Assembly: GCA_015709495.1 (NCBI GenBank)
Contig: CP054189.1
Span: 62,001-126,000 of the forward strand
Reading direction: 5' to 3'
Source of the DNA: Chthonomonadaceae bacterium
GTDB lineage: Bacteria > Armatimonadota > Fimbriimonadia > Fimbriimonadales > Fimbriimonadaceae
Length of the DNA stretch: 64,000 nucleotides
The notes under the pieces were generated by a model that saw nothing but the letters and a program-made list of their open reading frames with translations, had not been told where the DNA came from and did no database searches. Both the position numbers and the translations under genes were made by a program. Shown one piece after another: positions 52,975 to 64,000 of the stretch (the first letter of the stretch is position 1; each line of letters begins with the position of its first letter).

Positions 52975-55806
52975 TCATCGGCCCTGAGTCAAGCCCGCAT
53001 CTTGCATCCAGTCGGAACGCATCCTGTGCCAAGTCTCGCTTTGCCCATCGAATCTCTCGATATGGTCCAAACAGTCTTTTGCGGTCTTGAGATCGCCGAA
53101 GGCACGGGCCATAGAAAAGAGTTCGACCACGATTGCGAGATCTCCCGGCTTCATCGAGATCGCGGCACGTAAGTGCTCGCCTGCTTCGCGATAGTTTCCG
53201 AGGCGGGCCAGTGCCAAAGCGAGGTTGATGCGCAGCCCCGGGCCGAGAATGCCCAATTCGATGCTGGAGAAGTGGCCGGAGATGTCCTGCCCCATAACGG
53301 CGCGGTATGCCTCAACCGCTTCGGCGGGCCGGTCGGCGTCGGCGAGAAATTGGCCTTTCCGGTAGAGGAGTTCGGGATCGCCAGGGCATGCCTCAAGCCC
53401 AGCCAGAACTGTCTGCATTCCTTCCTCCTTCTTGCCCTGTAGGTTTTGGGACACCGCCAGCAGTGCGTACGCTTTCCTGAGGATCGTCTCCCCGGCCCTG
53501 CAACGATGGATGCTCCGCGAAAGGAAGTCCTCTGCCTCGGGATACTCCTTGTTGTAGTGATGGGTCATCCCGATGTTGAACAGCACGAACGGGTGATCAG
53601 GCTTTTCTTTGAGTTCGAGCGCAAGGAGTTTGGCATCACGCTCCCGTTTTCGCGTTTGCCCCTCTTCGCTTGTGTCGTAGCCCGAGTGGAGCACCTCGAC
53701 GTTCAGGTAGCCAACATCCCCGACCGTCTCTCTGATGGATGGCAGAATCTGTTCGTGTATCCGGTGTTCCCACTTCAGCGTAGGCTTGTTTCGAAAGAGC
53801 TTTACATGATCCACAACGGTTCCAAACGTGGGATCGTCGGTAACGAACCGGACTTTCATGTAGAACCCGGCGAGGTATGGAGGCGCATTGAGGACGGCGT
53901 GGACCATTCCCTCACCAGTAGCCCACGGCAGCGTGTCATCCGCGTCCATCCAAAACAGCCACTTGCCGGTTGCGTACTTCATGGATTCGTTGCGAGCGGC
54001 GGCGAAGTCGTCACACCACTTGAACTTGTGGACTTCAGCGCCGTACTCCTTGGCGATCTCGATCGTCTTGTCGGTCGAGCCGGTGTCGACGACGACGATC
54101 TGGTTGAAGAACGGCTTGGCTGATTTCAGGCAGTCTCCTAAGACGCGCTCCTCGTTCTTCGCGATCATGAAGAGACTGATATCCGCTCGCTTCACAAGCC
54201 TCACGAGTTCCTTCTCCACCTTGTCGGGCCTTCGTTCAGGCTTGAATTTGATTGGTTCTGGATTCTCAAGTCCTGGCAAGTGAGAAACGAAGCCGGTCTC
54301 CACGTCCCGTTTCCATTTGGCTTCGTAGTAACGCTGGTTGCTGGCAAACATGGCGAACTTGTCTTCGGGACTCCGTTCCAAACTCTGATTGCCCTCATGG
54401 TGGACGAACGCCCGGTTTGCGATGAGCATCCGGTATCCAGCCCTTCGCAATCGGTAGCAGAAGTCGTTGTCCTCGAACATGCCGATGCCAAAGCCCGTGT
54501 CGAACGGCCCCACCTCGTTCCAAACTGACCGCTTGACTGCAAGACAGAACCCCACGAGCATGTCCGTCTCCGCATCGTCCACTTCGCGGGACGCAATGTC
54601 CTCAGCGAAGAGTTCGATCCCGCTCTTCTGGGTATAGGTCACGCCCGTCCGCTGAAAATGGCCGACATAATTGCTCCGAGGACCCGCCGCCGCGACGGTG
54701 CCTCCTTGGCCCAGAGAATCCACGAGCCGGATAAGTCCCGCCCTTGGCACAATCGTGTCGCTGTTAAGCAACACCACGACCTCGCCTGTTGCCTCGGAGA
54801 CCCCTCGATTGCAGGTCGCCGCGAACCCGAAGTTGTCAGGATTTCGGACGAGCCGGGCAAACGGATATCGCTCTACGACATCAGGTGCGTTGTCTGGCGA
54901 CTTGTCGTCGACCACGATCACCTCCGAGATTAGGCCCTGACAACGCTGAAGACTGTCAAGGCAGGCTTCGATGTCCTTTGGTCCACCGTAAAGAGGTATG
55001 ACCACAGATACTCGTGGCCAGTTGCCTTCTGGCTCAACTGGTTCTGAATGAAGAGGGTCTTCGCCGCCGTTTGCAGCGAGGTATGCTTCCCAGGCAGGTT
55101 TCAGTACGTCAGGCAATGGAATCCGTTCGGCGAAACCGTAGCACTCGGGATGGGTGGGATGCAGGTTCATGAGCAACCGCTCGGAATCCCATTGATCCCA
55201 GATGCGTTCCTTCCATCCTTCCACTACTTCGTCTTTGTGGGACCAAGACCCAATCTTCTGCAGGATGCGTTTGTCCGGTCCGCAATAGCTTAGGTGATGG
55301 AGCACCCCTAACTCGGCGGTCAAGGCGAGAGGCCGTTTCCCTTGATATTCTCTGATGAACTTGTGGTCGACAGTTTGAGGGTTGATGAGAAGCACCGGAC
55401 GAATGCGCTCGCGAGGGCGGATCACATACTCCGGGCTCTTCCAGTACGTGTCCATGTCCACATGGACCTCATCGGACAGTTCGGTTGCCGCGACTTCGAG
55501 CAGAGTCGCGAGGAGTTGAGGAGACAGAACTTCGTCGGTGTCGGGGATGAGCAGGCGATCGATTCCTTGGGCGCGTGCCCACTGAATCGTCGCGGCGCGG
55601 TGCTCGCTCTCGCCATCCCACGAACCCTCAATGATCTCTGCACCTAGGGCCTTTATTGCCTTTCGCGCCGCTTGCCACTTCCCAGCCTTGCCCGACCATG
55701 CCTTGCGGTTCAGGAACACAGTCGCTGGGATGTCTGGCCCCAAAGACCTGAGGACAGCCTCAAGGTAGAGGACGTCATCATGACAGACCAGGGCGGCACG
55801 CAGCAT
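52975..55806 (-). CDS. Large multi-domain glycosyltransferase with TPR tail
   Basis: 943 residues. Residues 1-250 resemble a GT-like N-terminal domain (LLIPDTDEVLSPQ). A GT2 domain at about 268-510 has VSVVIPLYGGPKDIEACLDSL, IVVDDKSPDN, LNSDTIVPRAG and FGIGMFEDNDFCYRLRRAGY. A second GT2-like domain at about 545-760 has ISLFMIAKNEERVLGDCLKS, VVVDTGSTDKT and FWMDADDTLP. The C-terminal 180 residues are TPR-like. The promoter-like TACAAT lies only 5 nt upstream of the ATG. It may glycosylate surface proteins or polymers; a link to the Rhs array is positional only. Confidence 0.85.
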   Translation of the reverse strand: MLRAALVCHDDVLYLEAVLRSLGPDIPATVFLNRKAWSGKAGKWQAARKAIKALGAEIIEGSWDGESEHRAATIQWARAQGIDRLLIPDTDEVLSPQLLATLLEVAATELSDEVHVDMDTYWKSPEYVIRPRERIRPVLLINPQTVDHKFIREYQGKRPLALTAELGVLHHLSYCGPDKRILQKIGSWSHKDEVVEGWKERIWDQWDSERLLMNLHPTHPECYGFAERIPLPDVLKPAWEAYLAANGGEDPLHSEPVEPEGNWPRVSVVIPLYGGPKDIEACLDSLQRCQGLISEVIVVDDKSPDNAPDVVERYPFARLVRNPDNFGFAATCNRGVSEATGEVVVLLNSDTIVPRAGLIRLVDSLGQGGTVAAAGPRSNYVGHFQRTGVTYTQKSGIELFAEDIASREVDDAETDMLVGFCLAVKRSVWNEVGPFDTGFGIGMFEDNDFCYRLRRAGYRMLIANRAFVHHEGNQSLERSPEDKFAMFASNQRYYEAKWKRDVETGFVSHLPGLENPEPIKFKPERRPDKVEKELVRLVKRADISLFMIAKNEERVLGDCLKSAKPFFNQIVVVDTGSTDKTIEIAKEYGAEVHKFKWCDDFAAARNESMKYATGKWLFWMDADDTLPWATGEGMVHAVLNAPPYLAGFYMKVRFVTDDPTFGTVVDHVKLFRNKPTLKWEHRIHEQILPSIRETVGDVGYLNVEVLHSGYDTSEEGQTRKRERDAKLLALELKEKPDHPFVLFNIGMTHHYNKEYPEAEDFLSRSIHRCRAGETILRKAYALLAVSQNLQGKKEEGMQTVLAGLEACPGDPELLYRKGQFLADADRPAEAVEAYRAVMGQDISGHFSSIELGILGPGLRINLALALARLGNYREAGEHLRAAISMKPGDLAIVVELFSMARAFGDLKTAKDCLDHIERFDGQSETWHRMRSDWMQDAGLTQGR

Positions 55807-55906
55807 GATCTATTGTACAATTGACGACATTGCGCTGTCCTAGCAAGCGAGCCTTTCAGCGCGATGACCTGGCATCGGCGAGGCAGTTCTAAGAGCGTCC
55901 ACCAAT

Positions 55907-55922
55907 CTCCACCAATCCACAG
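55907..55922. repeat. Right attachment-type direct repeat of the island
   Basis: CTCCACCAATCCACAG, 15 of 16 matching the tRNA-Ala 3' repeat. A TCCACCAATC unit is also duplicated in tandem just before it (55898-55907), which may record an earlier insertion. Confidence 0.65.
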
Positions 55923-55927
55923 GTTTT

Positions 55928-57007
55928 TCATTTTCCGGCCTTGCCCCTGGCCTGGCCCGGCTTCACTTGCCCCGTCAGCCGGTAGAGGTCGTCGTACGTC
56001 CATGTCGCAACCGTTCCGTTGACGCTACGGGTCATGCGGTTGCCGACGGCATCGTAACTGTCGATCAAGGTCACGATCGGCACGTTCGAAGAGTTCAGTT
56101 CCACTTGCGTCGTCAGTTGCGAACGCATATCATAATCATACAGCCTTTTGCTCCCGTTGCCAAGCATCATGGTGGTGCGGCGAGAGTCCGCGTCGTAGGC
56201 CATGGTGTGCAGCGCGTTGCCCGGTTTCTGCGCGGTGGCAAGGCGGTTCAGAGAGTCGAAGGCGAACGTGAAGAGCCCGGTGCCGACGAGGTTCAGTCCC
56301 GTGCGGTTGCCGTTGGGGTCATACCCGTAGGCTTGGACGAATCCCGCCGCGTCGGTCTGGCCGCTTTGACGGCCGAGGGCGTCGAAGTTGTAGGTGCTGG
56401 TGCCGCCCCAGTCGACCATGGTGGTTCTTCGGCCCACCTTGTCGAAGGCGAACGTCGCGATCTCGCCGTCTGGGAAAATGGTGACGGTGCTCTGCCCCGC
56501 CGCATCGAAGGTGTAGCTGCGCACCCGGTTGGCGGCGTCCGCCATCGTGACGATCCGCCCGGCTAGGTCGTAGCCAAACTGCCGGGCGTTCTCGCCGAGC
56601 TGGTTCTGCACGAGCGCGATACGGCCCACAACGTCATAGACGTTCGTGACGTAGCCCCCGTTCGCGTCTCTCGTGGAGACGAGCCTGCTTTGCGCATCGA
56701 ACGCGTAGGTGGTCCGGTACCCCATCGCATCGATCGTCGCTTCGGGAAGATTTCTGTTGCTGAAGTACGAGGTCGTCGTCAGCTTGCCGTTGGCGTCCTG
56801 CACCACCGTGCGGTTGCCCGCTGGGTCGTAGCTGTAGCTGGTGAGATATCCGAGTTGATCTTGGCTCGCCGAATGCTGGCCCGCCGCGTCGAATATCTGG
56901 GTCGTCCTGAACCCGAGCGGCGAAACGCTCGCGATGCTGGCGCCCGCATCGATCTCCTGGAGGACCTTGATGATCTGGTCCTCGCTGTAACGTTTTCCTC
57001 TGCTCAT
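55928..57007 (-). pseudogene. IS3-orfA/Rhs chimeric pseudogene
   Basis: 359 codons. Residues 1-25 (MSRGKRYSEDQIIKVLQEID) match the N-terminus of IS3-family OrfA transposases, after which the frame continues in Rhs core (IASVSPLGFRTTQIFDAAGQ). The Rhs part is roughly 90% like the island copies by eye and ends at TGQVKPGQA, where the shell should continue; six unrelated residues follow. Both ends are truncated. The fusion point shares IASV, a short common stretch of both parents. Confidence 0.8.
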
Positions 57008-57072
57008 GAGTGTCTCCTTGATTCCAGACGAAAAAGGTCAAACTCGAGGCTGGTCAGTTTTTGGGGGACCAG
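56925..57072 (-). mobile_element. IS3-family insertion sequence end fragment
   Basis: From a terminal-like TGGTCCCCCAAAAACTGACC (57071 downward) through an AAGGAG ribosome site to the first 25 orfA codons. CTGGTC and GACCAG form inverted arms at 57050-57072. The other IS end and the transposase body are absent. Confidence 0.6.
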
Positions 57073-57227
57073 GCAGCAGCGGCAACGAAGCTGCCGTAAG
57101 GTCACGAGTTCATTGACGAACCTTTAGGCCGTCCGGCTCCCTCCACCCATCTCAAGTTCCCTTCAACTGACGTCTGGTAAACTCGCCCCTTGCCGAGGCG
57201 AGTATTTGCCTCGCTATCGACCACGCC
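57073..57227. other. Intergenic region upstream of tig
   Basis: 155 nt holding no gene I can support. A hairpin with 6-bp stem CGAGGC/GCCTCG and 8-nt loop lies at 57194-57213, just upstream of the tig start. Confidence 0.4.
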
Positions 57228-58508
57228 ATGCAAGTCACCCGCGAAGACCTCAACCCCTGCACGATTCAACTGACCATCTCTTGTGACCCCGAACAGGTGC
57301 AGAACGGTATCACCAGGACGTTCAAGGACCTGGCCAAGCGAATCCGAGTGCCCGGCTTTCGGCCGGGAACCGCTCCTCGCGCCGTTCTCGAAAAAATGGT
57401 GAGCCCGGAGGAGGTCAACGAGATGGCCCTCGACAACATCGTTCGAAGCGCGTTTCGCGCCGCGCTCAAGGAGCAGGAACTCCAGCCCTATAGCCAGCCC
57501 TCCGTCGAACTGAAGGAGATGAAGCCCGAGGAGGGAGTCTGCGAGTTCGTCGCGAAGGTCCCTCTCGAGCCTCAAGTTCAACTCGGCGAGTACAAGGACC
57601 TCCCGGTCGAAGTCCCCAAGCTCGAAGTCGAGGAGGACGAAGTCGAGGCCCAGATCGAAGAACTGCGAAAGCGCAGGTCCACCCGCGAAGTCGTGAAAAA
57701 CCGCGGCGTTCTGGAGGGTGACGTCGCTGTGGTCAATGTGTCGATCGAGGGCGAAGCCGATGAAGGGCGCACGTTCATGGCCATCGCTGGAAAGACCTTT
57801 CCCGATCTCGATCAAGCGCTCTTAGGAATGAAGGCCGAGGAGATGAAGAGCGCGGAGCTGAGCTTCCCAGAGGGGTTTCAAGAGGCCGATTGGGCCGGCC
57901 AGAAACACAAAGTCAAGATCACCTTGCGCTCGCTGAGCGCGGTGAAGCTGCCCGAACTCGACGAGTCGTTCGCGCAGGAGTTTTCTACGGAGAGCGTCGA
58001 GGAGTTGCGAGAGAAGGTCCGCAATGTTCTGGTGGGCGCCAAGGTCGCGATGCGCGACGAGTATGTCGTGGAGCAGATCATGGACGCCCTACTCAAATCG
58101 AGCGAAATCCATGTCCCCGACACGATGTGGGAACAGGTCACGCGGCAACGGCTGCGGGAGATCGCAATGGAGCAGCGCGAAGAAGGCAAGTCCCTCGAAG
58201 AATACGCCAAGGAGCAGGGGATGACGGCCGAAACGCTCGAAGAAGAACTCCGCCGCGAGGCCCAGACGTTCGTAAAACGGGCCGTCGCCATCCAACGTAT
58301 CTTCAAAGACGAGCAGATGAAGCTGACTCAGCACGACCTTTCGACCGAATTGATCGCGATGGCGAGGGAATTGGAGATCGAGCCCGACGAGTTGCTGAAA
58401 CAACTGAAAGCCTCGAACTCGATCGAAGACGTCCACCATCGCGCGATCAACCGAAAGGTCTCGGAGTTCCTCCGTGAAAGCGCAAAAATCGTCGAAGTCG
58501 GAGGATAA
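57228..58508 (+). CDS. tig: Trigger factor
   Basis: 426 residues. The ribosome-binding signature GFRPGTAPR occurs at about 44-52 in the N-terminal domain. The central FKBP-type segment (GDVAVVNVSIEGEADEGRTF) and a helical C-terminal chaperone domain follow. Trigger factor binds nascent chains at the exit tunnel. It is followed by clpP and clpX in the common order. Confidence 0.95.
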   Translation: MQVTREDLNPCTIQLTISCDPEQVQNGITRTFKDLAKRIRVPGFRPGTAPRAVLEKMVSPEEVNEMALDNIVRSAFRAALKEQELQPYSQPSVELKEMKPEEGVCEFVAKVPLEPQVQLGEYKDLPVEVPKLEVEEDEVEAQIEELRKRRSTREVVKNRGVLEGDVAVVNVSIEGEADEGRTFMAIAGKTFPDLDQALLGMKAEEMKSAELSFPEGFQEADWAGQKHKVKITLRSLSAVKLPELDESFAQEFSTESVEELREKVRNVLVGAKVAMRDEYVVEQIMDALLKSSEIHVPDTMWEQVTRQRLREIAMEQREEGKSLEEYAKEQGMTAETLEEELRREAQTFVKRAVAIQRIFKDEQMKLTQHDLSTELIAMARELEIEPDELLKQLKASNSIEDVHHRAINRKVSEFLRESAKIVEVGG

Positions 58509-58569
58509 TTCCGGCGTCGGGGTTCGGTTGAAGCTGCCTTGTGCCAATACTCTTGAGAACGGGTGAGTT

Positions 58570-59163
58570 ATGGAAGGAATGGGTGTTCCGTTTGTCATCG
58601 AACAGACTTCTCGCGGTGAGCGCAGCTACGACATCTGGTCGAGGCTGCTCAAAGACCGCATCGTGTTTCTTGGGACGGCGATCGACGACTACGTCGCGAA
58701 TCTGATCATCGCCCAACTCTTGTTCCTCGAAAAGGAAGACCCGGACAAGGACATCGACTTCTACATCCATAGCCCTGGCGGGTCGGTGAGCGCGGGACTA
58801 GCCATCTATGACGCTATGCAGATCATCAAGTGCGACGTGGCGACCACGTGCGTCGGGCAGGCCGCGTCGATGGGTGCGGTCCTACTTGCGGGCGGCGCCA
58901 AGGGCAAGCGACTCTGTCTCCAACACGCGCGAGTGATGATTCACCAGGTCAGCAGCGGGTTTCAGGGCACGGCGGCCGACATCAACGTCCAAGTCGCAGA
59001 AACGAATCGATATATGGATATGTTGTTGCAAATCATGGCCAATCACACCGGGCAGGACATCGAGAAGATTCGAAAGGACATCGATCGTGACTACTTCATG
59101 GGCGCAGATGAGGCGAAAAATTACGGCGTCGTAGATAAGGTCTTGAGTCGAGCCGAACGATAA
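58570..59163 (+). CDS. clpP: ATP-dependent Clp protease proteolytic subunit
   Basis: 197 residues. Catalytic triad: Ser100 in [14 protein letters not shown], His125 in MIHQVSSG and Asp174 in [11 protein letters not shown]. The N-terminal [20 protein letters not shown] is canonical. It forms the barrel degraded-substrate chamber with ClpX. Confidence 0.97.
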   Translation: MEGMGVPFVIEQTSRGERSYDIWSRLLKDRIVFLGTAIDDYVANLIIAQLLFLEKEDPDKDIDFYIHSPGGSVSAGLAIYDAMQIIKCDVATTCVGQAASMGAVLLAGGAKGKRLCLQHARVMIHQVSSGFQGTAADINVQVAETNRYMDMLLQIMANHTGQDIEKIRKDIDRDYFMGADEAKNYGVVDKVLSRAER

Positions 59164-59181
59164 TTGGATTGAGGCAACTGA

Positions 59182-60462
59182 ATGGCGAGGACGATCGAAC
59201 GCAACAACACCTGCTGCCTTTGCGGCAAGACCAAGGAGCAGGTACGGAAACTCATTGTGGGCCTTCATGGGGCCGTTTGCTCGGAATGCGTCGAGCTCTG
59301 CAACGAGATCATTGACTCGGGACCGGCTGGGGAGCCCCGAGAAGTCGAAGTCAAGAAGAAATCAGCCCCGTTGCTGAACGAGGTCCCCAAGCCCAAGCAG
59401 ATCGTCGAGATCCTCGATCAGTACGTGATCGGCCAGTCGGATGCCAAGCGCGCGCTTTCCGTGGCCGTCTACAACCATTACAAGCGAATCGGCGGAGCGC
59501 AAGACTCCGACGTCGAACTCCAGAAGAGCAACATCCTGCTCATCGGGCCTACGGGAACGGGGAAAACGCTTCTTGCGCAAACGCTCGCCAGGTTGCTCAA
59601 CGTCCCATTCGCTATCGCCGACGCGACCTCGTTGACGGAGGCCGGTTATGTGGGCGAAGACGTCGAAAACATCCTGCTTCGGCTCCTGCAAGTGGCCGAG
59701 ACTATGGACCCCCACAATGCCCGCGCACTCGCAGAAAGGGGGATCATCTACGTCGATGAGATCGACAAGGTCGCCCGCAAGAGCGATAACCCCTCGATCA
59801 CGCGCGATGTCAGCGGCGAGGGCGTGCAACAAGCCCTTCTGAAGATTCTCGAAGGCACGACGGCCAACGTCCCTCCGCAGGGTGGGCGCAAACACCCTCA
59901 GCAGGAGTACTTGCAGGTCAACACGGCCAACATCCTTTTCATCTGCGGCGGCGCTTTCGAAGGCATCGAAGACACGATTCGCCGGCGCATGAAGGAAAAC
60001 GTCATGGGCTTCCGCGCCAACCCACAGGGTAAGGCCAAGAAGGAAGAAAAAGTGCTGCGGCACGTCCTCCCTGAAGACCTTTTGAAAGCTGGGTTGATCC
60101 CGGAGTTCATCGGCCGGCTGCCCGTGATTGCGACGCTCGACAACCTCGATGAAGACGCGTTCGTGAGAATCCTAACCGAGCCGAAGAACGCACTGGTGAA
60201 GCAGTACCAGAGGTTTTTTGAACTCGACGGCGTGACGCTGGAGTTCGAAGAGGGCGCGCTTCGGGAGATCGCGCAGGAGGCCATTCGACGGAAGACCGGG
60301 GCGAGGGCTCTTCGGGCGATCGTCGAGCAGATCATGCTGGACGTCATGTACGAGGCCCCCAGCAACGAGAAGATCAAGAGGGTTGTCGTTCCCAAGGGCG
60401 TTCTGTCCGAGGGCAAGGCGCCAGTCGTGTTCGACGACGGCGAAATCCGCCAGGCTTCCTAG
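59182..60462 (+). CDS. clpX: ClpX ATPase, Clp protease unfoldase
   Basis: 426 residues. Zinc-binding domain [14 protein letters not shown] (Cys11, 14) and CSECVELC (Cys33, 36); Walker A GPTGTGKT at 122-129; Walker [12 protein letters not shown]; sensor region [18 protein letters not shown]-terminal [20 protein letters not shown]. Full length. It starts 18 nt after the clpP stop. Confidence 0.97.
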   Translation: MARTIERNNTCCLCGKTKEQVRKLIVGLHGAVCSECVELCNEIIDSGPAGEPREVEVKKKSAPLLNEVPKPKQIVEILDQYVIGQSDAKRALSVAVYNHYKRIGGAQDSDVELQKSNILLIGPTGTGKTLLAQTLARLLNVPFAIADATSLTEAGYVGEDVENILLRLLQVAETMDPHNARALAERGIIYVDEIDKVARKSDNPSITRDVSGEGVQQALLKILEGTTANVPPQGGRKHPQQEYLQVNTANILFICGGAFEGIEDTIRRRMKENVMGFRANPQGKAKKEEKVLRHVLPEDLLKAGLIPEFIGRLPVIATLDNLDEDAFVRILTEPKNALVKQYQRFFELDGVTLEFEEGALREIAQEAIRRKTGARALRAIVEQIMLDVMYEAPSNEKIKRVVVPKGVLSEGKAPVVFDDGEIRQAS

Positions 60463-60616
60463 GCCCCGTCCGAGGTCATCTCGTAGCCAGCTCCGCAGGC
60501 CCGATGGGCCGACAGGATGAAGCGCTGGGCGCAGCCTTAGAATTCGGAGCCCGGAACGAACAACGCCTTATGGGGGCGAAACGCTCCTCAAAGGCAGCGA
60601 CACAGACAGCCCAGTT

Positions 60617-60650
60617 GGCAGGAACCGGGCGCGATCGCTCAGTTCCTGCC
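60617..60650. other. Inverted repeat between convergent clpX and PEP-CTERM genes
   Basis: 9-bp stem GGCAGGAAC/GTTCCTGCC with a 16-nt loop containing GCGATCGC. Position between convergent genes suits a bidirectional stop, but no T-run follows. Confidence 0.45.
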
Positions 60651-60696
60651 GATCTGATCTCCTATTCTTACCTTGGTAGGCAGTGGGGCGATCCGA

Positions 60697-61302
60697 CTAT
60701 TTCTTGCGGCGTCGAATCAGCGCGAGGCTCGCAACTCCCAACCCGGCAATCGTGGTCGGTTCAGGGACCACGGTAATGCTCTGGTTGTTGATCGCGATCG
60801 CGGCAAGATCCTCGCCAGCAGTCTCGGGCGCGTCCATTTCAAACGTCTTGATGGCGCGAAGTCTCTGGACGCAGCTCGACAACACGAGGGTGTCGGACCA
60901 AACGGGGCTGCTGGAGCTGTCAAAGGTGACGGCGACGGATGCGAGCGGCGCACCGATGATCGTGCCGAACTCATCGATCTCGTAGACCACCTCGGTGAAC
61001 TCGATCGTGCCGGATCCGAGGATCGCTTGGGCCAGCGTGACGGTCGCTTCGACGGCGCACATAAGCGCTCCCGCGTCGGCATCGTACTGGATCGTCAGCG
61101 TGCCGGTACGGATTCCCGGGGCATCGCCCACGCCCGCGTTCGGCGTATAGAACGTGATCGAATTCGCATCGAAGCCGAAGGTCGCGCCATCGGACAGGGG
61201 CGCCGAGGCGAAGATGACGTTGGAGAAGGTGACAGAATAGCCAAGGGCAGCCGCGGCCAACAGGCCCACGCCCACGCCCGTTCGAATGGGAGTCTTGTTC
61301 AT
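60697..61302 (-). CDS. PEP-CTERM sorting-signal protein
   Basis: 201 residues. Signal peptide MNKTPIRTGVGVGLLAAAAL, a beta-rich exported domain, and the C-terminal sorting signal VPEPTTIAGLGVASLALIRR with the PEP motif, transmembrane stretch and basic tail. The PEP-CTERM pathway (archaeosortase/exosortase) anchors or sorts such proteins to the cell surface. The cargo function is unknown. Confidence 0.85.
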   Translation of the reverse strand: MNKTPIRTGVGVGLLAAAALGYSVTFSNVIFASAPLSDGATFGFDANSITFYTPNAGVGDAPGIRTGTLTIQYDADAGALMCAVEATVTLAQAILGSGTIEFTEVVYEIDEFGTIIGAPLASVAVTFDSSSSPVWSDTLVLSSCVQRLRAIKTFEMDAPETAGEDLAAIAINNQSITVVPEPTTIAGLGVASLALIRRRKK

Positions 61303-61466
61303 ATTTGTTTTCCTTTCTGATCAAGAAGACAGCCAGCAAACTCGCTGACTGATTCATCGCCTAAGCGACGCGAGTATTGTACGACAATTCTCGTGAAATG
61401 CAGCAAAAAATGCTGGCAAGGCGCAACAGACTCGTATAATTGCTGGGCGCATCGGGTAGGGGACAA

Positions 61467-61496
61467 AGCAAAACGACCCCGATTTGCGGGGCCGTT
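61467..61496 (-). terminator. Rho-independent terminator after 5S rRNA
   Basis: On minus, stem ACGGCCCCG/CGGGGTCGT with a 5-nt loop, followed by TTTTGCTTT. It lies about 13 nt after the 5S 3' end. Confidence 0.8.
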
Positions 61497-61508
61497 CTTG
61501 AAAGCTCT

Positions 61509-61627
61509 ATCCGGGCGGCGTCCATATCTCCCGGGACCTTTCGGACCAAGTACTTCCGGCGCTGAGGGGCTTAACTGCCGTGTTCGGGATGGGAACGGGT
61601 GTTTCCCCCTCGCCATGGCCACCCGAA
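61509..61627 (-). rRNA. rrf: 5S ribosomal RNA
   Basis: About 119 nt. Terminal helix TTCGGGTGGC with GCCGCCCGGA, loop region CATCCCGAACACGGCAGTTA typical of 5S rRNA. Ends placed by the terminal pairing. Lies after the 23S gene in the usual order. Confidence 0.9.
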
Positions 61628-61707
61628 TAGAAATCGTGAAACCGAAATCTAAATCGAGCTGACGTTGCATAGCGGACAGCGGAGTCATCCATCGAACCAT
61701 TGGAGGA

Positions 61708-64000
<2,293 letters not shown>

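Larger units (their letters stand above)
26099..55922. mobile_element. Genomic island inserted at tRNA-Ala (about 29.8 kb)
   Basis: The segment is bounded by the direct repeats, begins with a serine recombinase gene reading toward the tRNA, and separates a housekeeping operon from tig-clpP-clpX. Its content is accessory: two large serine recombinases, a GHKL ATPase, a ubiquitin-like conjugation locus, a tandem Rhs array and a large glycosyltransferase. Codon and base composition of several genes (for example 29.5-36.5 kb) looks less GC-rich than the flanks by eye. Right boundary is less certain because a chimeric Rhs fragment follows. Confidence 0.7.

Overview
The window looks like a chromosome segment from a diderm, GC-rich bacterium. 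A Kdo transferase points to LPS. A PEP-CTERM protein, many secreted proteins, rho-independent housekeeping genes (purC, dnaA, hflX, dprA, aroE, tig-clpP-clpX) and an rRNA operon fit a free-living environmental organism. An Armatimonadota (Fimbriimonadia-like) origin is my inference from overall protein flavour, not a demonstrated placement.

Layout. 1-5.8 kb: minus-strand housekeeping genes (waaA partial, purC, hydrolase; thiamine pyrophosphokinase-symporter-FHA operon), with one ASCH gene on plus. 6-20.9 kb: plus-strand dnaA, creatininase-family enzyme, outer-membrane protein, hflX, a secreted metzincin-like protein and its partner, a PQQ propeller protein, dprA-nagA, and an APC transporter coupled to a STAS-USP protein; tRNA-Ile lies on minus. 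20.9-25.9 kb: a tightly overlapping minus-strand operon (phosphatase-ruvX-mltG-HAD/GtrA-aroE-sua5). 26.03-26.11 kb: tRNA-Ala. 26.1-55.9 kb: a roughly 29.8-kb genomic island inserted at the 3' end of tRNA-Ala, bounded by a 16-bp direct repeat (1 mismatch). 55.9-57.1 kb: a chimeric IS3/Rhs pseudogene. 57.2-60.5 kb: tig-clpP-clpX. 60.7-61.3 kb: PEP-CTERM protein. 61.5 kb to the end: 5S and partial 23S rRNA on minus.

The island is the interesting part. It carries two large serine recombinases, a GHKL ATPase with an unknown partner, and a compact ubiquitin-like conjugation operon (multi-ubiquitin protein, Prok-E2 family E protein, JAB-ThiF fusion), all joined by 4-nt overlaps and convergent with a DUF6527-like gene. 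A divergent four-gene operon (sigma-like regulator, two small unknowns, C39/papain-like cysteine peptidase) shares its control region. Downstream on minus runs a long cassette: large glycosyltransferase/TPR protein, IscU-like protein lacking one cluster cysteine, Cys-rich small protein, then three giant Rhs/YD-repeat proteins with near-identical 3.6-kb cores, different C-terminal tips, and each followed by a different small exported or membrane protein. The last unit is a truncated Rhs leader whose stop overlaps the start of the DUF6527 gene, physically joining the Rhs array to the ubiquitin-like locus.

The ubiquitin-like locus plus its divergent sigma/peptidase arm is my best candidate for an under-described system; the Rhs array is a strong case of duplication with tip exchange.
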